The notes below the pieces were generated by a model, which was given only the letters and a program-made list of their open reading frames with translations, was not told where the DNA came from and did no database searches. Of a DNA stretch of 64,000 bases, positions 33,728-45,555 are shown in pieces. Positions within the stretch are counted from its first letter, which is position 1. Each line of letters starts with the position of its first letter. A program made the position numbers and the translations under genes. This DNA comes from Diphasiastrum complanatum (Eukaryota > Streptophyta > Lycopodiopsida > Lycopodiales > Lycopodiaceae): contig CM055103.1 in assembly GCA_029204225.1 (NCBI GenBank), positions 54,366,926 to 54,430,925 on the forward strand. The letters run 5' to 3'.

Positions 33728-34690
33728 GAATCTTGCAACTTTGTACGTCTAATCCAATTGTCTTTCTTTGCTTGGCAAAGAGTGGCTTGTCGAACGGCTT
33801 CATGAGCAGATCTGCAATCATGTTTTTTGATTTTATGTATTGGACTTGGAGCTCTCCATTAGAGATTAAATCTTGAATGTGATGGTACTTTAGAGGTATG
33901 TGTTTTGTCTTTGAATGGAAGACAAGATCCTAGGACAGATAGATGGCACTTTGAGAGTCCATCATCATCATGTTTGGCCCTTCTTGTGGTATTTTGATTG
34001 CCTCCAGCATCATCTGCAGCCACACTACTCATTCGCACCTTTGAAGCTGCAGCATATTCAGCTTCACAAGAGGATTGAGCCACCAAGGTTTGCTTTTGCA
34101 TATCCAGCTGATTGCAGCTCCGCACGCTATGCTACATCCTCCAGTTATGAACTTGTTGTCATCTTTGCAGCTTGCCCAGCTCGCATCACTTTAGTGGTGT
34201 AGCTCAAATCTTTTTTCTTCGCTATCAGCTCTGTAGGTTAATCCCATATTCTGGGTACCCTTCAGATACTGTAGGATTCGTTTTGCCATTTGCCAATGTG
34301 CCATGCCATGATTGGAAGAGGATTGTCTCAAGACGTGCACAGAGAAAGCTAGATCAGGTCTGGTACAAATTGTAAGGTACATCAGACTACCGATTGAGTT
34401 CTAATAGGGTATATCTACCATCTTCTGTTCTTCCTCTTCCATTTTTGGGCAATCCTGCTTCGTGAGCTTGGCTCCAACTATTATTGGTGTGGCCTTTTCT
34501 TTGCAGTCCAACATGTGATACTGCTTGAGCACCTTTTTGGCATATACTGACTAACTCAAGTGCATTTTTCCCTTTGTTCGATCTCTTCTAATCTCCAACC
34601 CGAGGCATTTCGTTGCTTCTCCAAGATCTGTGATTTCATAACTTTGAGAAATCTGACTCTTTGTGTCTTTGATCAGCATCAAGGAATGTG
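33728..34690 (-). pseudogene. B-family copia RT - RNase H remnant
   Basis: The minus strand carries, from right to left, the end of RT (YEITDLGEATKCLGLEI, KKVLKQYHMLDCKEKATP) and the connection (GSLMYLTICTRPDLAFSV, ILQYLKGTQNMGLTY). RNase H follows (VAQSSCEAEYAAAS near 34.06 kb), and the frame ends before the polypurine tract. Several shifts. It is homologous to 11240-11900 of element B. At about 34690 it stops within RT. Confidence 0.88.
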
Positions 34691-36630
34691 GTGACCTGGT
34701 TTCAACAATCTGCTAATGATTTCGGCTTTTTATTGCTAAATCTTTAGCCTTTGCTTTGCCGTTGTGTATAGCCTAATCATAAGTTGCATTCAAAGTTATA
34801 AAAGTCATTGGATTAAGAAGGCACGAACCTTCGTCAAGCTTTCTTTAAGGATATAGTCATATTCTAAAGCCCAGTCGGCATTCTCGCATTATTTGGCTTT
34901 GTGTGAGAGTCAAGTTTCAATGACAGTTTTAATGGCTGACTATAACCCACCATCTTCGCATTTCCTAAGGGCAAACTGCTATTTTCAAAGGCAAGGCACT
35001 ACAAATCTGAAGGGCCATTGTCACACATTTCGCACTATTCGGGATTTTCAGCCTCGTTCATTCTTTAGTGCCTACCTCGAAGCACCTCCACGCAGCCAGA
35101 GCCTTCCACCATCGCATTTTTTGAGGCAATTGTCGCACATTTCACACTATTCGGGATTTCCTAGGGCAGGCTTTGCTCTCCCAAATGTAGATTTGAAGAC
35201 GGTTTTCTAGCCCACCATCGCCCTTCATCTCCAGCCCACCATCGCTCTTCATCAGCAAGGAGACCGCTGAAAGATGCCATTATTTCTGAGGATTTCCGGC
35301 AGATTATCGACTCCCTAAAACAAGAAACTTACAAACAATGCAGGCAGGCCATGAATGAATGACCCGCATAAGCAGAACTTAACACAAGGTTTTCGTGTTT
35401 AGAGACTAAGGCATTCGCTATATATATTGCTCATCCTTAGTTTCGGGCTATGTTGAGTAGGCAGCGCCTAACGAGTTCGCTCCAGGTTACCCCGTTCAGC
35501 AGTAGTTGCAGTTAGGGAAGTGTTTTAAGTGGCAGCCTTCAACACATTTCTAGCGACCCAAATGCTTCCATTCATCCCTCCACGTAGGTTAGAAGACGAC
35601 AAGCCACCATGGCACTTCCTATGGCAGTCCTTACTGCTCTCCAATGGTAGTTTGCAGACCTCTTGGAAGCCATCACATCTTCTACATGGCAGTTCCAGAG
35701 GCAAATTTGGTTGCGCAACCTTGCTTTCTAGCTGTTGATCCTACTGTGGCAGTATGCTATTGGCTTGTGAAAGCCCTATTCCAGATGTCAAATACTGATT
35801 TGCTCTCATTCTTGAAGCAGTTGCAGAGCCCTCTTCTCTTTAGCATGGATCTCTCTGGCTATATTATGCCAATTTTTTTGCCATTGTAATTCATTTAGAA
35901 CAATGTAGAATAGAGGCTCAGGAGCTCTGTTGGTGCTTTAATGTAGATTTACTGCTTTTGCCATTCATCTACAAGTTCAGAACATTCGTGTTCTCAGATT
36001 CTTGTATAGAGGTGTAGCAACCCCTCTTCTTTGCAGTGTCTAGACTGTAATGAATATATCTTTGTACTCTGCAAATGGTGAATATAGATAATGTAAATCT
36101 GAGTGTTCTGAATCACACAACTTGTTTCTATTGTGAATACCTTCTGTGCTTTTCATGGTGGTTCATTTTGGTAATAGAAAGTTTATGGCACTGTATTGTT
36201 TGTGCCTATACACAGTAACTTGGACTAGAATTGTCTAGTGAAGTGTCTCTAGCCTTCAATCTTGTGATATGCACAGGTCATAGGAGTTAGATTCATGATA
36301 AGCTACTGTCAAAATAACGAAAACACTGTGTGGCTTTCCCTTTTGCCGAAGTATTTGCTTTCTTGAGTTCACTCCCATTTGAATCTGAAAACCATAATGA
36401 AGTATTTAGTATTTTTCTCCTGGGTGTTTGTTTTCTTTATACGGTTGTACTAGCAGCCCCTTGTGGAAACATCTGTTGATGACCAATTTGCAATCACTTC
36501 TCCTCTCCACTCCATTCATTCTTAGTTATTTCTGGTTGTGCACTAATAATGATAGTATTAGCCTTTTTATTGCTCTCTAGTAGGAACGATACCCGTTTAT
36601 ACTAATGTGAGGCTTGTGCTATTGAAAAAT
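34691..36630. other. Unassigned 1.9 kb with short direct repeats
   Basis: No gene recognised. A 33-bp direct repeat occurs near 35018 and 35128 (CACACATTTCGCACTATTC / CGCACATTTCACACTATTC), and a tandem CAGCCCACCATCGC unit occurs twice at 35208-35250. The 36.0-36.15 kb part resembles a transcript 3' end in composition, but no coding region leads to it. Confidence 0.4.
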
Positions 36631-37104
36631 CACATAGAAAGCCATATTAAAGTTCTTCTATTAAGACTTCTCATCCTTTAGAATTAATTCACTCGGATGT
36701 TCACTTTTCTTCGTCAAAAAGTATTGGTGGTGCAACTTGTTTTGTACCTTCATTGATTAATTACAAGATATACTTGGTTGTACATTCTTTCTTCAAAATC
36801 TATGGTGTTTGAACACTTCCTAGTTTTCAAAGCTTATGTTGAGAAACAGTTTTCTTCAAAGTTAAAGCTTTTAGATGTGATGGAGGAGGTGAATACATCT
36901 CCAACAAATTCTATGATTATTGTGAGGTTGAAGGGATTAAAAGGAATTATTGTGCTTATTCCCCATCTCAAAATGGAGTTGCCGAAAGAAAATATCGATC
37001 TCTATGTGAATGTGCTAAAGCAATCCGAGTTGAAGCTTCTTTGCCTATTGAATATTGGAGAGAAGCAATTAATTGTGCAAATTATTTGTGCAATAATAAG
37101 TGAA
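36631..37104 (+). pseudogene. Copia integrase fragment
   Basis: Across three frames the plus strand encodes LELIHSDVHFSSSKS (first catalytic Asp), CDGGGEYISNKFYDYCE (second Asp), SPSQNGVAERKYRSLCECAK (catalytic Glu region) and YWREAINCANYLCN. This is a complete but frame-broken copia integrase core. It ends exactly where minus-strand element C begins. The closest relative in the window is the pol remnant at 54.9-55.2 kb (THPFELTHSDVHFSSSKSKG). Confidence 0.85.
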
Positions 37105-40100
37105 TGATCGTACTCACTCATAACAAAGCCTTGAGAGAGTGAAAAAGTGTTAAGCTTAGCATACAAACTCCTTGGTGCTTGCTTAAGGCCATAAAAACTC
37201 TTTTGTAGTAGACACACATGATTTGTCTTTGTTGATGAAATGTAGCTCTCACATTGCTCCATGTATGCTTCTTCCTCAAGATCACCATTCAAAAAAGCAT
37301 TTGTAATGTCCAATTGCCATAGATCCCATCCATAAAGAGTAGCAAGTGATATGATGACTCGAATGCTTACCATCTTTGCCATGGGTGCAAAGGTTTCATC
37401 ATAGTCAATCCCTTGTTCTTGTGCATATCCTTTTGCCACTGACCTTACCTTGTAATTGTTGATAAATCCATCTTGGTTTGTCTTCACCTTGAAGATCCAA
37501 TTGCATCCAATAGCTTTCTTGTCCTTAGGTAACTCCACCAATATCCATGTTCCATTTTTCATAAGAGCTTGATACTTGAGATCCATTGCTTGGATCCACT
37601 CCTCTTCTTTCCTTGTTTTATCTACACTTGTAGGTTCATCAAAAGAAGTTAGGAAAGCAACATAATTTCTAGAAACTACTTGCTTATCCTTTTCATCATA
37701 TGTGAGCCTTGAAGGCATTTGTTTTTCCCTTGATGTTCTCCTTGGCTTTTGACTTGATGAAGGTCCATCATCATCACCATCCTTAGGTAACTCCACCAAT
37801 CTCCATGGTCCATTTTTCATAAGATCTTGATACTCGAGATCCATTGCTTGGATCCACTCCTCTTCTTTCCTTCTTTATCTACACTTGTAGGTTCATCAAA
37901 AGAAGTTAGGAAAGCAACATAATTTCTAGAAACTACTTGCTTATCCTTTTCATCATACGTGAGCCTTGAAGGCATTTGTCTTTCCCTTGATGTTATCCTT
38001 GGCTTTTGACTTGATGAAGGTCCATCATCATCACCATCCTTAGGTAACTCCACCAATCTCCATGGTCCATTTTTCATAAGATCTTGATACTCGAGATCCA
38101 TTTCTTGGATCCACTCCTCTTCTTTCCTTGCTTTATCTACACTTGTAGGTTCATCAAAAGAAGTTAGGAAAGCAACATAATTTCTAGAAACTACTTGCTT
38201 ATCCTTTTCATCATACGTGAGCCTTGAAGGCATTTGTCTTTCCCTTGATGTTCTCCTTGGCTTTTGACTTGATGAAGGTCCATCATCATCATCATCTAAA
38301 GTAGGATCCTTTATATCAACATCAAGAATGTTAAATCCATACACATCACCATTAATAATTCTTGAAGAGACTTTTGGAATGTATCCCTCATAAAAAATGA
38401 CATCTCTACCAACAATCACTATGTTAGTAGAAGGAATGTAAACCTTGTAGGCTTTACTCACCTCACTATATCCAACAAAAATACCTTTCCTTGAAGATGG
38501 ATCATGTTCGGTCCTATCATCAAGAGTGATGTTGACATAGCATGTACATCCAAAAGTTCTTAGAAAGTTGACACTCGCCCTTCTCTTGAATAGCATCTCA
38601 AAAGGTATCCTTCCATCCAAAATAGCACTTGGCCACCTGTTGCACAAAAAATTGGCACACACAAGGCTTGATCCCAAAATGGTTTTTCAAGATTAGCACT
38701 TAACCTCATGGATTTAGAACTTTCATCTAAAGTCCTATTCTTCCTTTCAGCCACTCCATTTTGTTGCGGGGTCCTTGGTGTTGTATACTCCCTCTTGATC
38801 CCATGCTCATCACAAAAGGCCTTGAACTTGGTAGATATGTACTCACCACCATAATAACTCCTTAAGCACTTGCTCCCTGTGCAAAATTGGTTCTCCCTTG
38901 CATTCTTGAACTTAACAAAGAAATCATACACTTCATCCTTGCTCTTCAGTAGATATATCCAACAAAATTTAATAAAATCATCAATGAAAGCTACGTACAT
39001 CTTCCCACTATTGCTAATTGTAGTAATTCCATAAATATCCAAAGGTACAATTTGAAAAGGCTTTTTAGATCTAGATATAGATCTAGCATAAGGTTGTCTA
39101 TGTGACTTTGACAAAGCATAAGACTCACAAACATGATTAATTCTCTTTAAGAAACTTGGAAGACCTATCACAACTTGCTTCCTAGCCATTACCTCCAATG
39201 ACTTGAAGTTGAGGTGTCCCATCCTTTTATGCCAAATCTCTTGAATAGGTAGTCGCTCTCTTGCAACACATCCAACTTGGTTAGCATAACACAAGCATCT
39301 AGTTTGAACAACTTCCCTTGCCTTTTATATTTTGCAATCAAGTCATCCATCCTTTTGATCATACAAGCATCCCGATCAAACTCAACTTTGAGGCCTTTAC
39401 TTAGCAATTGACTCAAACTAGAAAGAGAAATAAGAATTGTGCCAATCCCTTTGATTGCACACTCACCATCATTGGCCTTGTAGATCACCCTCTTGTAATC
39501 TCCATATGCCAACAAAGAAGTGAAGTACTCTTTGTGAATCATGTGTGAACTTGCTCTACTATCAATCCACCATGGATCTAGATCTCCATAATTAGCAACT
39601 ATACCTGAAGACATCACAAAAGCATCATCATTTGCATCTTGAACATCCAAACCATCCTCATCAAGAGTAAGATTACATTTCTTGTCTCCTTGATCTCTCT
39701 TCTTCTTATAGCACTCACTTGCAAAGTGTCCTATGATGCCACAATAGAAGCACTTGAGCTTTGATCTATCCTTCTTTTTACCATTTGAAGAAGCATCCAC
39801 TTTATCTTGCACTTTAGACCACTTACTTTTGCTTTTGACCTTGAATTTGTCCTTGATGAACATAGCCTCCTCTCCAACTTGATATTTTGATGAAGAGCCA
39901 CCTCTTGCTTGAATCCTATATTCTTCATTGATCAAGATCTCTTGAAGATTAATCTAACTTGGCAAAGTCTTTTAAATAGAAATACTTTGAACAATGTTAG
40001 CATGAGCATCCAAGAATCCATTAAGAATAACTTGAACAAGCTCTCCTTCCTTAATGCTCCCATCAATGCAAGCCAACTCATCATTCAATGCTTTCATTCT

Positions 40101-40470
40101 CATAATAAAAGTATTTGGACTTTTTTCATTCTTTTGCAAACAAGAAAATATTTTCCTTCTTAGAGTCAACACTCTAGAAGTAGACTTGGATACATAAAGA
40201 TTCTTCAATGAATCCCAAGCATCCTTATTTGAAGTACTCTTACCAACCTCCTTGAGAAGCTCATAGTTCACATTCATCTTGATCATGTGTAGATATCTTT
40301 TGGCCCTCTTGTCATACCTCACTTGATCTTCTTGTATTGTTGTCTCTCCTCCAAACCTATAGCAATTCATTCATCTCAAGAAGTGATTCCATCCTCACTT
40401 TCCACAATGAATAGTTACTTGAGGTAAGCCTATCATTGGCTTCCAACATGACTCCACTTGATGTTGCCAT
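37105..40470 (-). pseudogene. Copia element C, gag to mid-RT polyprotein
   Basis: Starts ATG 40470-40468 (MATSSGVMLEANDRL) with an intact NYSLWKVRMESLL. A frameshift and stop follow near 40370, then gag, knuckle CFYCGIIGHFASEC (~39.74 kb), protease WWIDSRASSHM (Gly of the triad is Arg), pre-integrase IWHKRMGHLNFKSLEV, and integrase with FIDDF, YGGEYISTKF (Asp changed to Tyr) and TPQQNGVAERKN. A linker triplicated at 37523-38293 precedes RT to YDHSL at 37105, where it ends without the YVDD part. At least four frame breaks. Gene order and sequence put it in the same subfamily as A and D; its LTR matches D. Confidence 0.92.
37523..38293 (-). repeat. Tandem triplication of the integrase-RT linker (3 x ~257 bp)
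   Basis: CCTTAGGTAACTCCACCAAT recurs at 37523, 37781 and 38038 (spacing 258 and 257 bp). Each unit encodes a linker stretch that contains SSSQKPRRTSRE, MPSRLTYDEKDKQVV, FLTSFDEPTSVDK and LVELPKD. Units are nearly the same as each other. A 258-bp unit is 86 codons, so triplication alone keeps frame; the middle unit has lost one base and shifts it. Confidence 0.93.
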
Positions 40471-40554
40471 GTAGCAATGACCTGATCTTCTCTTTCGACT
40501 TGTTTCAATGCACAAAGCACTCCTTTGAGCAACAACATAAAAAGCAAGCTACTG

Positions 40555-41002
40555 TATTTCACACATGTGGATCTAAAAATAACAAATATTGATCATTCTA
40601 CACATAGAATTGCAAGAAATCACAAGTATATTGCACCAATGGATAGTAGAACCCATGAGAACCATGTATAAGCATGAATGAGATAAGAGAGAGAGAATTG
40701 TGTCTCTTCCCATGAGTTACATCCTTTTATAATAGGTCCTGAACCTAAGTTTCTACTTGGTTTCCCTCCAAAATGTAAACCCTGCTGTTGTTGGAACTAG
40801 ATTCAATGTACCCTACATTCAAATTTGAATATACTCAAACTCGACTTCTAATCTTTCCCACACTTTTCAAAAGTGTTGATTCAATGCAATTTAGACTAAT
40901 ATCACTTTGAAAAGTCAAACTCTAAGTCTAATTTGAAATTGGCCTCAATTTGTCAAATATAGAAATGTAGCAAATATGATTAAATTAGTTGAATTTCTCA
41001 CA
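40555..41002 (-). repeat. Element C 5' LTR (partial)
   Basis: The right edge is TTTCTCACA at 41002 and the body matches the element D LTR. The LTR 3' end, primer site and most of the leader appear deleted, since gag start lies only about 85 bp away. Confidence 0.7.
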
Positions 41003-41294
41003 TTTTTGGGCGACACTAACTACTACCGCATCTTTATAATCGACTATGCTGGCAAGGCGAGGCTCGTTTATTTGTTGTGGTTGTGACCCTAGGTGGATCA
41101 AAGAGCCTATTAAAGCTTTTGAAGATCTCAAAATAGCTCTTACCACAACGCCCATACTCCGCTCCCTGACTATATGAAAGAATTCCATGTGCACACTGAC
41201 ACGAGTAAGTATGCCATTGGAGGTATCCTAGCACACAACCAGGAGAGTATGGTAAAGACTTTAACTCCATTTAGTGTGTTCTGGGCCTCACAAA
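41003..41294 (+). pseudogene. Ty3/gypsy RT - RNase H junction fragment
   Basis: The plus strand encodes FLGDTNYYRIFIIDYAGKAR (end of gypsy RT, FLGxxNYYRRFI motif), then AFEDLKIALTTTPILR and EFHVHTDTSKYAIGGILA (start of gypsy RNase H, HTDASxxAIGAVL motif). One frameshift lies near 41085. It is bounded by the element C LTR on the left and another LTR on the right. Confidence 0.85.
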
Positions 41295-41987
41295 TGTTAA
41301 AATTGGCAAAAGCTAACTTGATCAAATCTTGTAAATACCATTATGACTAGTATATATCATATTAGACATGCTTTGAGCCTATTCCCATGTGTGAAATAAA
41401 TGCATTTATCATTTGGGTGACTCATATAGGTTGTACATACCATTTCATTTGAGATCTAGTGGCTAAAATGGCCGAAAACTAGTTTTCTAGCTATATGCCA
41501 CTTGGCATCATTTTATTGGTAGAAAAAGCTATTTCACATGGGTAGGAGTGATCTCGCACGTGTGCAGGACTGCCCACATGTGTGAAAATATTAGTAGTAG
41601 GTGAGATCCAACTTGTAGTAGATATTTGTACAAGTCCCTATAAATTAGAAAAATTGCCTAAAATCAAGGGAGGTGACTATAAGTTAGGAAACTTGGTCGA
41701 TGTGCCATATTGATGATTATTGGTGGATCCTTTGATGAGTAGGCACTCTCACACATGCCAAATCAGCTGAGTAACCATCAACTCTTGTGTATATATGGTG
41801 GCTCATTTGGCTATAATGATCAATGGAAGCTAAATCTTGGTTTTGGAGCAATTCTAGTGTTTTCTCTCTATTTGTCTTGTGTTTTTCTAATCATTGGTTG
41901 ATTAGTAGATCAAGTAATCAAGCTTCCAACACCTCTTGAGATTTGATCTAGATCCATTCTTGGTCTTTATTTCTCTAAAATTTCACA
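41295..41987 (+). repeat. Copia 5' LTR
   Basis: 693 bp, TGTTAAAATTGGC to AAAATTTCACA, directly followed by a primer site. Inserted in or next to gypsy sequence. Confidence 0.85.
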
Positions 41988-42000
41988 TGGTATCAGAGCC
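41988..42000 (+). other. Primer-binding site (tRNA-iMet)
   Basis: TGGTATCAGAGCC next to the LTR. Confidence 0.95.
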
Positions 42001-42740
42001 AAGTACAAGAGATTAAAGCATTGATCTACACAACATCCAGATTGGCAAGTTTTTGAGAAAACTCACTAATCTTGAGTGGGCAAGTTTGAAGAGTTAGTTA
42101 GCCTTGATATTTGTGCATCAAACTTGGTTGTGGGCTGCAAGGGTAGGCCATACAGTACCAGTTTTGGAGCTATATTTTTCCGTTTGATGCTATATCTTAC
42201 TCATACATCCAAACCAGGAAACTAGCTAATCTTGAGGTAGCGAGTTTGAATGGATAGATAGAATTATTATATTTGTACCAAATATTGTTGTGGGCTGCAG
42301 GTGTACTTCCAACACGTGTGAGGCTGTACAGAACCTATTTTGAACAAGAAAATTCAGTTTTGGTGCATTTAATGCCTCATACACCCAAGACTAGTCAATA
42401 TACTGCATTTTTCAGGCTTTCTAATGCATTGTTTCTATACCTTTGATTTGTTCTTGGTATAGATCAATCATATAGATGATTTGAAGCTTTATTACAGTAC
42501 ACTAAAGCTGATTCTTAGATGCTTTGGGTGTGCATTAATGTTGAGAGTGAAAGATTGCCAAAAACCATAGATTAAGGAGTGATTTGCAAGGAGAGAGACT
42601 GAAATCCATTGTACCTTCATTCTAGATGTGTTCAAGAGTGAAAGGGTTGAGACTAGAAGCATCTAAGTGCTAGAAGTCACCCTTGGATAAGTCCTCCAAG
42701 TGAAATCTTAAGTGAATTTCTATAGCACAAAGAGAGAGAG
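42001..42740 (+). other. Copia untranslated leader with 160-bp repeats
   Basis: TGTGGGCTGCA recurs at about 42131 and 42291, and AGTTTGAA.G.TAG at 42080 and 42242, giving a period near 160 bp. A third partial unit begins near 42370. No gag follows; the element is cut at about 42.7 kb. Confidence 0.7.
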
Positions 42741-43500
42741 GGAGGGAGGATTAGAACTCGAGAAAGCATGAGGGTGGTGGGTCGTTGCCAACAGGTGAAA
42801 AACACACATAGGATGGGCCAGTCGTGGCCACGTCGAAATAGCAGAATTACCCAGGCTCAATTCTCCCAAAAAATTTATGAAATAGGCCAATCCAATCTTT
42901 TTTTTCTTTTTTAAACATAATCTCTTCTTTGATCTTCTACAAGAAAAGTAGTTGCTCCTAGAGTGATTGACTCAACGTTACCATAAAACCGATTTGATCA
43001 TTTTTGCAAAGCCAAAAAGTCATCTTTATTCTCAAAGATCATAGGCTTTTAACTTAGAGTAGAATCTCTTCCTTTGATCTTTTAACTCAGAGTAGAATCT
43101 CTCCTTTGAACTTCAACGTGAAGTGATTGCTCCTCGAGTAATTGACTCAACAGCACAGTAAAATCAATTGTTCCTTTTTTAAGAAAAAGTTGTCTCTTGA
43201 GGTCCACTCCTAAGGTGGAATCAAGAAGGAAAAATTTGCTACAACACTTTTTTTTACATGCACAACCAAATGTGATTTTTTTTCATTTCAACTCAGGGAA
43301 AGCGCGACACCCTCCCTCCCTCTCTCTCTCCCCAAAATAATAATAATAATAATATACTATGGTTTTTTGCACAACCTTTTGCAAGGACTCAGCTTTCATT
43401 CTCACACATCCACATAATGAAAGCTCGTGGTGACCCGACTGGCAGTTCATCTCCCTAGATAGGAATAGTTGTACTTCAGTGAGGGAGTGGATTTAGAGGA
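42741..43500. other. No gene recognised; simple repeats
   Basis: Contains a short (TAA) run near 43338-43355 and CT-rich tracts (43312-43332). Two similar blocks at about 43050 and 43080 repeat CTTTTAACT[TC]AGAGTAGAATCTC. Confidence 0.5.
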
Positions 43501-44240
43501 GGTCGTAGATGGGCGTCCAGGTACCACTTTGACAACATTCTTTGAGCTGAACAAAAGTGGTGATTCGGAGGCTCGAGAGTTATTGTACTAAGACTTGTCG
43601 AGGCAGGATTGGGACAACAGGAGAACACGTAGGTGGATCCATCGAATCAACATGCAAACGACCTCTGCCATTGGTTGCATGTATTTTGTACACCCCTCCA
43701 AAGGGGAGAGGTTCTATATGCAAATTTTTCTGACTCATGACAGAGGTGCAACCGGCTTTCAGGGCTTGTGCACGACTGATGTTGAGTTGTTTCAGTCGTT
43801 CAAAGATGCTTGCAGACACAGACTTCTGATAAATGATGCGAATGAGTGGAGTAGTTGTTTGCGTGAGGTAGTGTCATGGGGCACTCCATTGCAGCTTTGT
43901 CTCATGTTCGATGTGCTTCTTTTGACATGTGTCCCTTCCGATTCGTTGGAGCTCTAGAGGAGCAGATGGCTGCATTTAGTTGAGGATTATGCGCATAAGT
44001 TGGGACGACATGCGAGACCATTTTTGTGAGTCAGGTTTTGGTAGACAGCTCTTTTTGATGTGGAGTCGCACATGCAGGCAGTTGGAAAGTTAGTGGTGAA
44101 TTTTGGGTTTAGGGTCTTTAATGTCAATTTTGGTTCATTTCCATTGTTTCGCAAGGAGATGTCTATCGACGAGAACCCTTCAGAGGTTGAAGTTGACATC
44201 GAGAGATTGAACATAAATCAGTGAAAGATTTTCGACCGTG
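43501..44240 (+). pseudogene. Helitron replicase/helicase fragment
   Basis: The plus strand encodes FELNKSGDSEARELLY, a broken link, RRWIHRINMQTTSAIG, FVHPSKGERFYMQIFLTH, GATGFQGLCTTDVELFQSFK, NEWSSCLREVVSW, PSDSLELW and VEDYAHKLGRHARPFL. This is the region of plant Helitron RepHel proteins between the Rep nuclease and the Pif1 helicase motifs (HPxxGERFYLRxLLT, SDPLxLW). The longest open frame is 43595-43957. Stops occur at 43590 and 44026. Rep HUH and helicase Walker motifs were not found, so it is a fragment. Confidence 0.8.
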
Positions 44241-44284
44241 TATAGTGTCATGTTGTCGTACGTGCGTGCACAAGGGGTAGATAA

Positions 44285-45345
44285 CAATGACTCGAATTTT
44301 TCAAAAACTCGAATTTCTCAAAAGACTTGAATTTTTTCTAAGACTCAATTTTATTCAAAGGATCGATTTTTTTATATGACTTAAATTTTTCTTAAGACTC
44401 GAATTTTTAAAACAACCCGAATTATTTTTTGGAACGATTCGAATTTTTTCAAAGAATCGATTTTTTGGAAAGACTTGAATTTTTCCAATGGATGAAATTT
44501 TTTCAAAAGATTGAATTTTTTCACAAACTCGAATTTTTCCAAGACCAGAATTTTTTCAAAGACTCCAATTTTTCAACGACTCGATTATTTTTTTTCCAAA
44601 GACTCGAATTTTTCCAAAGGATCGAATTTTTCATATGACTCGAATTTTTCTTATGTCTCGATTTTTTTCTCAAAGACTCAAATTTTTTCCAAAGACTTGA
44701 GTTTTTTGAAAGACTCAATTTTTTGGAAAGACTCGATTTTTTTTGAACGACTCAAATTTCTAAAACGATTCAAATTTTTTCACTGGATTGAATTTTTCCA
44801 AAAAATCGAAGTTTTCTAATGACTCGTATTTTTTAAAGACTCGAATTTTTTCAAAAACTCAAAGTTTTCCAAAGACTCGAATTTTTTCAAAAACTCAAGT
44901 TTTTCTAATGACTTGAAATTTTCCAAAGACTCAATTTTTTTTAAGGGATCGAATTTTTCATAAGACTCGAATTTTTCCAATGATTCGAATTTTTTGAATG
45001 GATCGATTTGTTAACAAAGACTTGAATTTTTTGAAGACTCAAATTTTTTTCAAAGACTCGATTTTTTTTCCAAGACTTGAATTTTTTCCGAAGGATCGAA
45101 TTGTCAACTCGAATTTTTTCGAAGGATCGAAAGACCCTTTGTACCGTCAAGTCAAATTTTTCAAAAGACTCAAATTTTTTCGATGACTCAAATTTTTTTC
45201 GAAAGACTCAATTTTTTTTTTTCCAAAGACTCGAATTTTTTCGAAGACTAGAATTTTTCGAAGGTTCAAATTTTTCCGAAAGCTTGAATTTTTTCAAGGA
45301 ATTGAATTTTTTCAAGGACCCGATTTTTTTCCAAAGACTCGAATG
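44285..45345. repeat. AT-rich minisatellite, ~18-bp unit, about 1.06 kb
   Basis: Dozens of degenerate copies of a unit close to GACTCGAATTTTTTCAAA. Unit lengths vary from about 15 to 20 bp through changes in T and A runs. Long open frames in this region (for example 44429-44638, 44511-44819, 45077-45409) are Phe/Glu-rich repeat translations, not genes. Confidence 0.92.
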
Positions 45346-45422
45346 TCAGATATTTGAGATGCGAGATGTGGGAGATCGGCCATCCTCCAAATCATCGGCC
45401 GCCTCCTAGATCGGCCTCCATT

Positions 45423-45451
45423 GCCCGTCAACGACGGGCACTCTTTATTAG
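45423..45451 (+). mobile_element. Helitron-like 3' terminus 1 (plus strand)
   Basis: Hairpin GCCCGTCAACGACGGGC (45423-45439), 8-nt spacer, then TTAG (45448-45451) and T. Helitrons end in a GC hairpin followed by CTRR before T; here the first base has changed. The helicase fragment lies upstream on the same strand. Confidence 0.6.
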
Positions 45452-45476
45452 TATATATATATATGTATATGTATAC

Positions 45477-45543
<67 letters not shown>

Positions 45544-45555
45544 TACATATATATA
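45452..45555. repeat. (AT/GT)n microsatellite between two Helitron-like ends
   Basis: TATATA runs with a central GT run (45478-45498). Confidence 0.9.

Noticed and set aside
34893-35210. 105-codon plus-strand frame as a gene
   Set aside because: Contains a short direct repeat, has no family motif and no supporting neighbouring exons.
44429-45409. Phe-rich open frames in both strands
   Set aside because: They are translations of the 18-bp minisatellite and occur in several frames at once.
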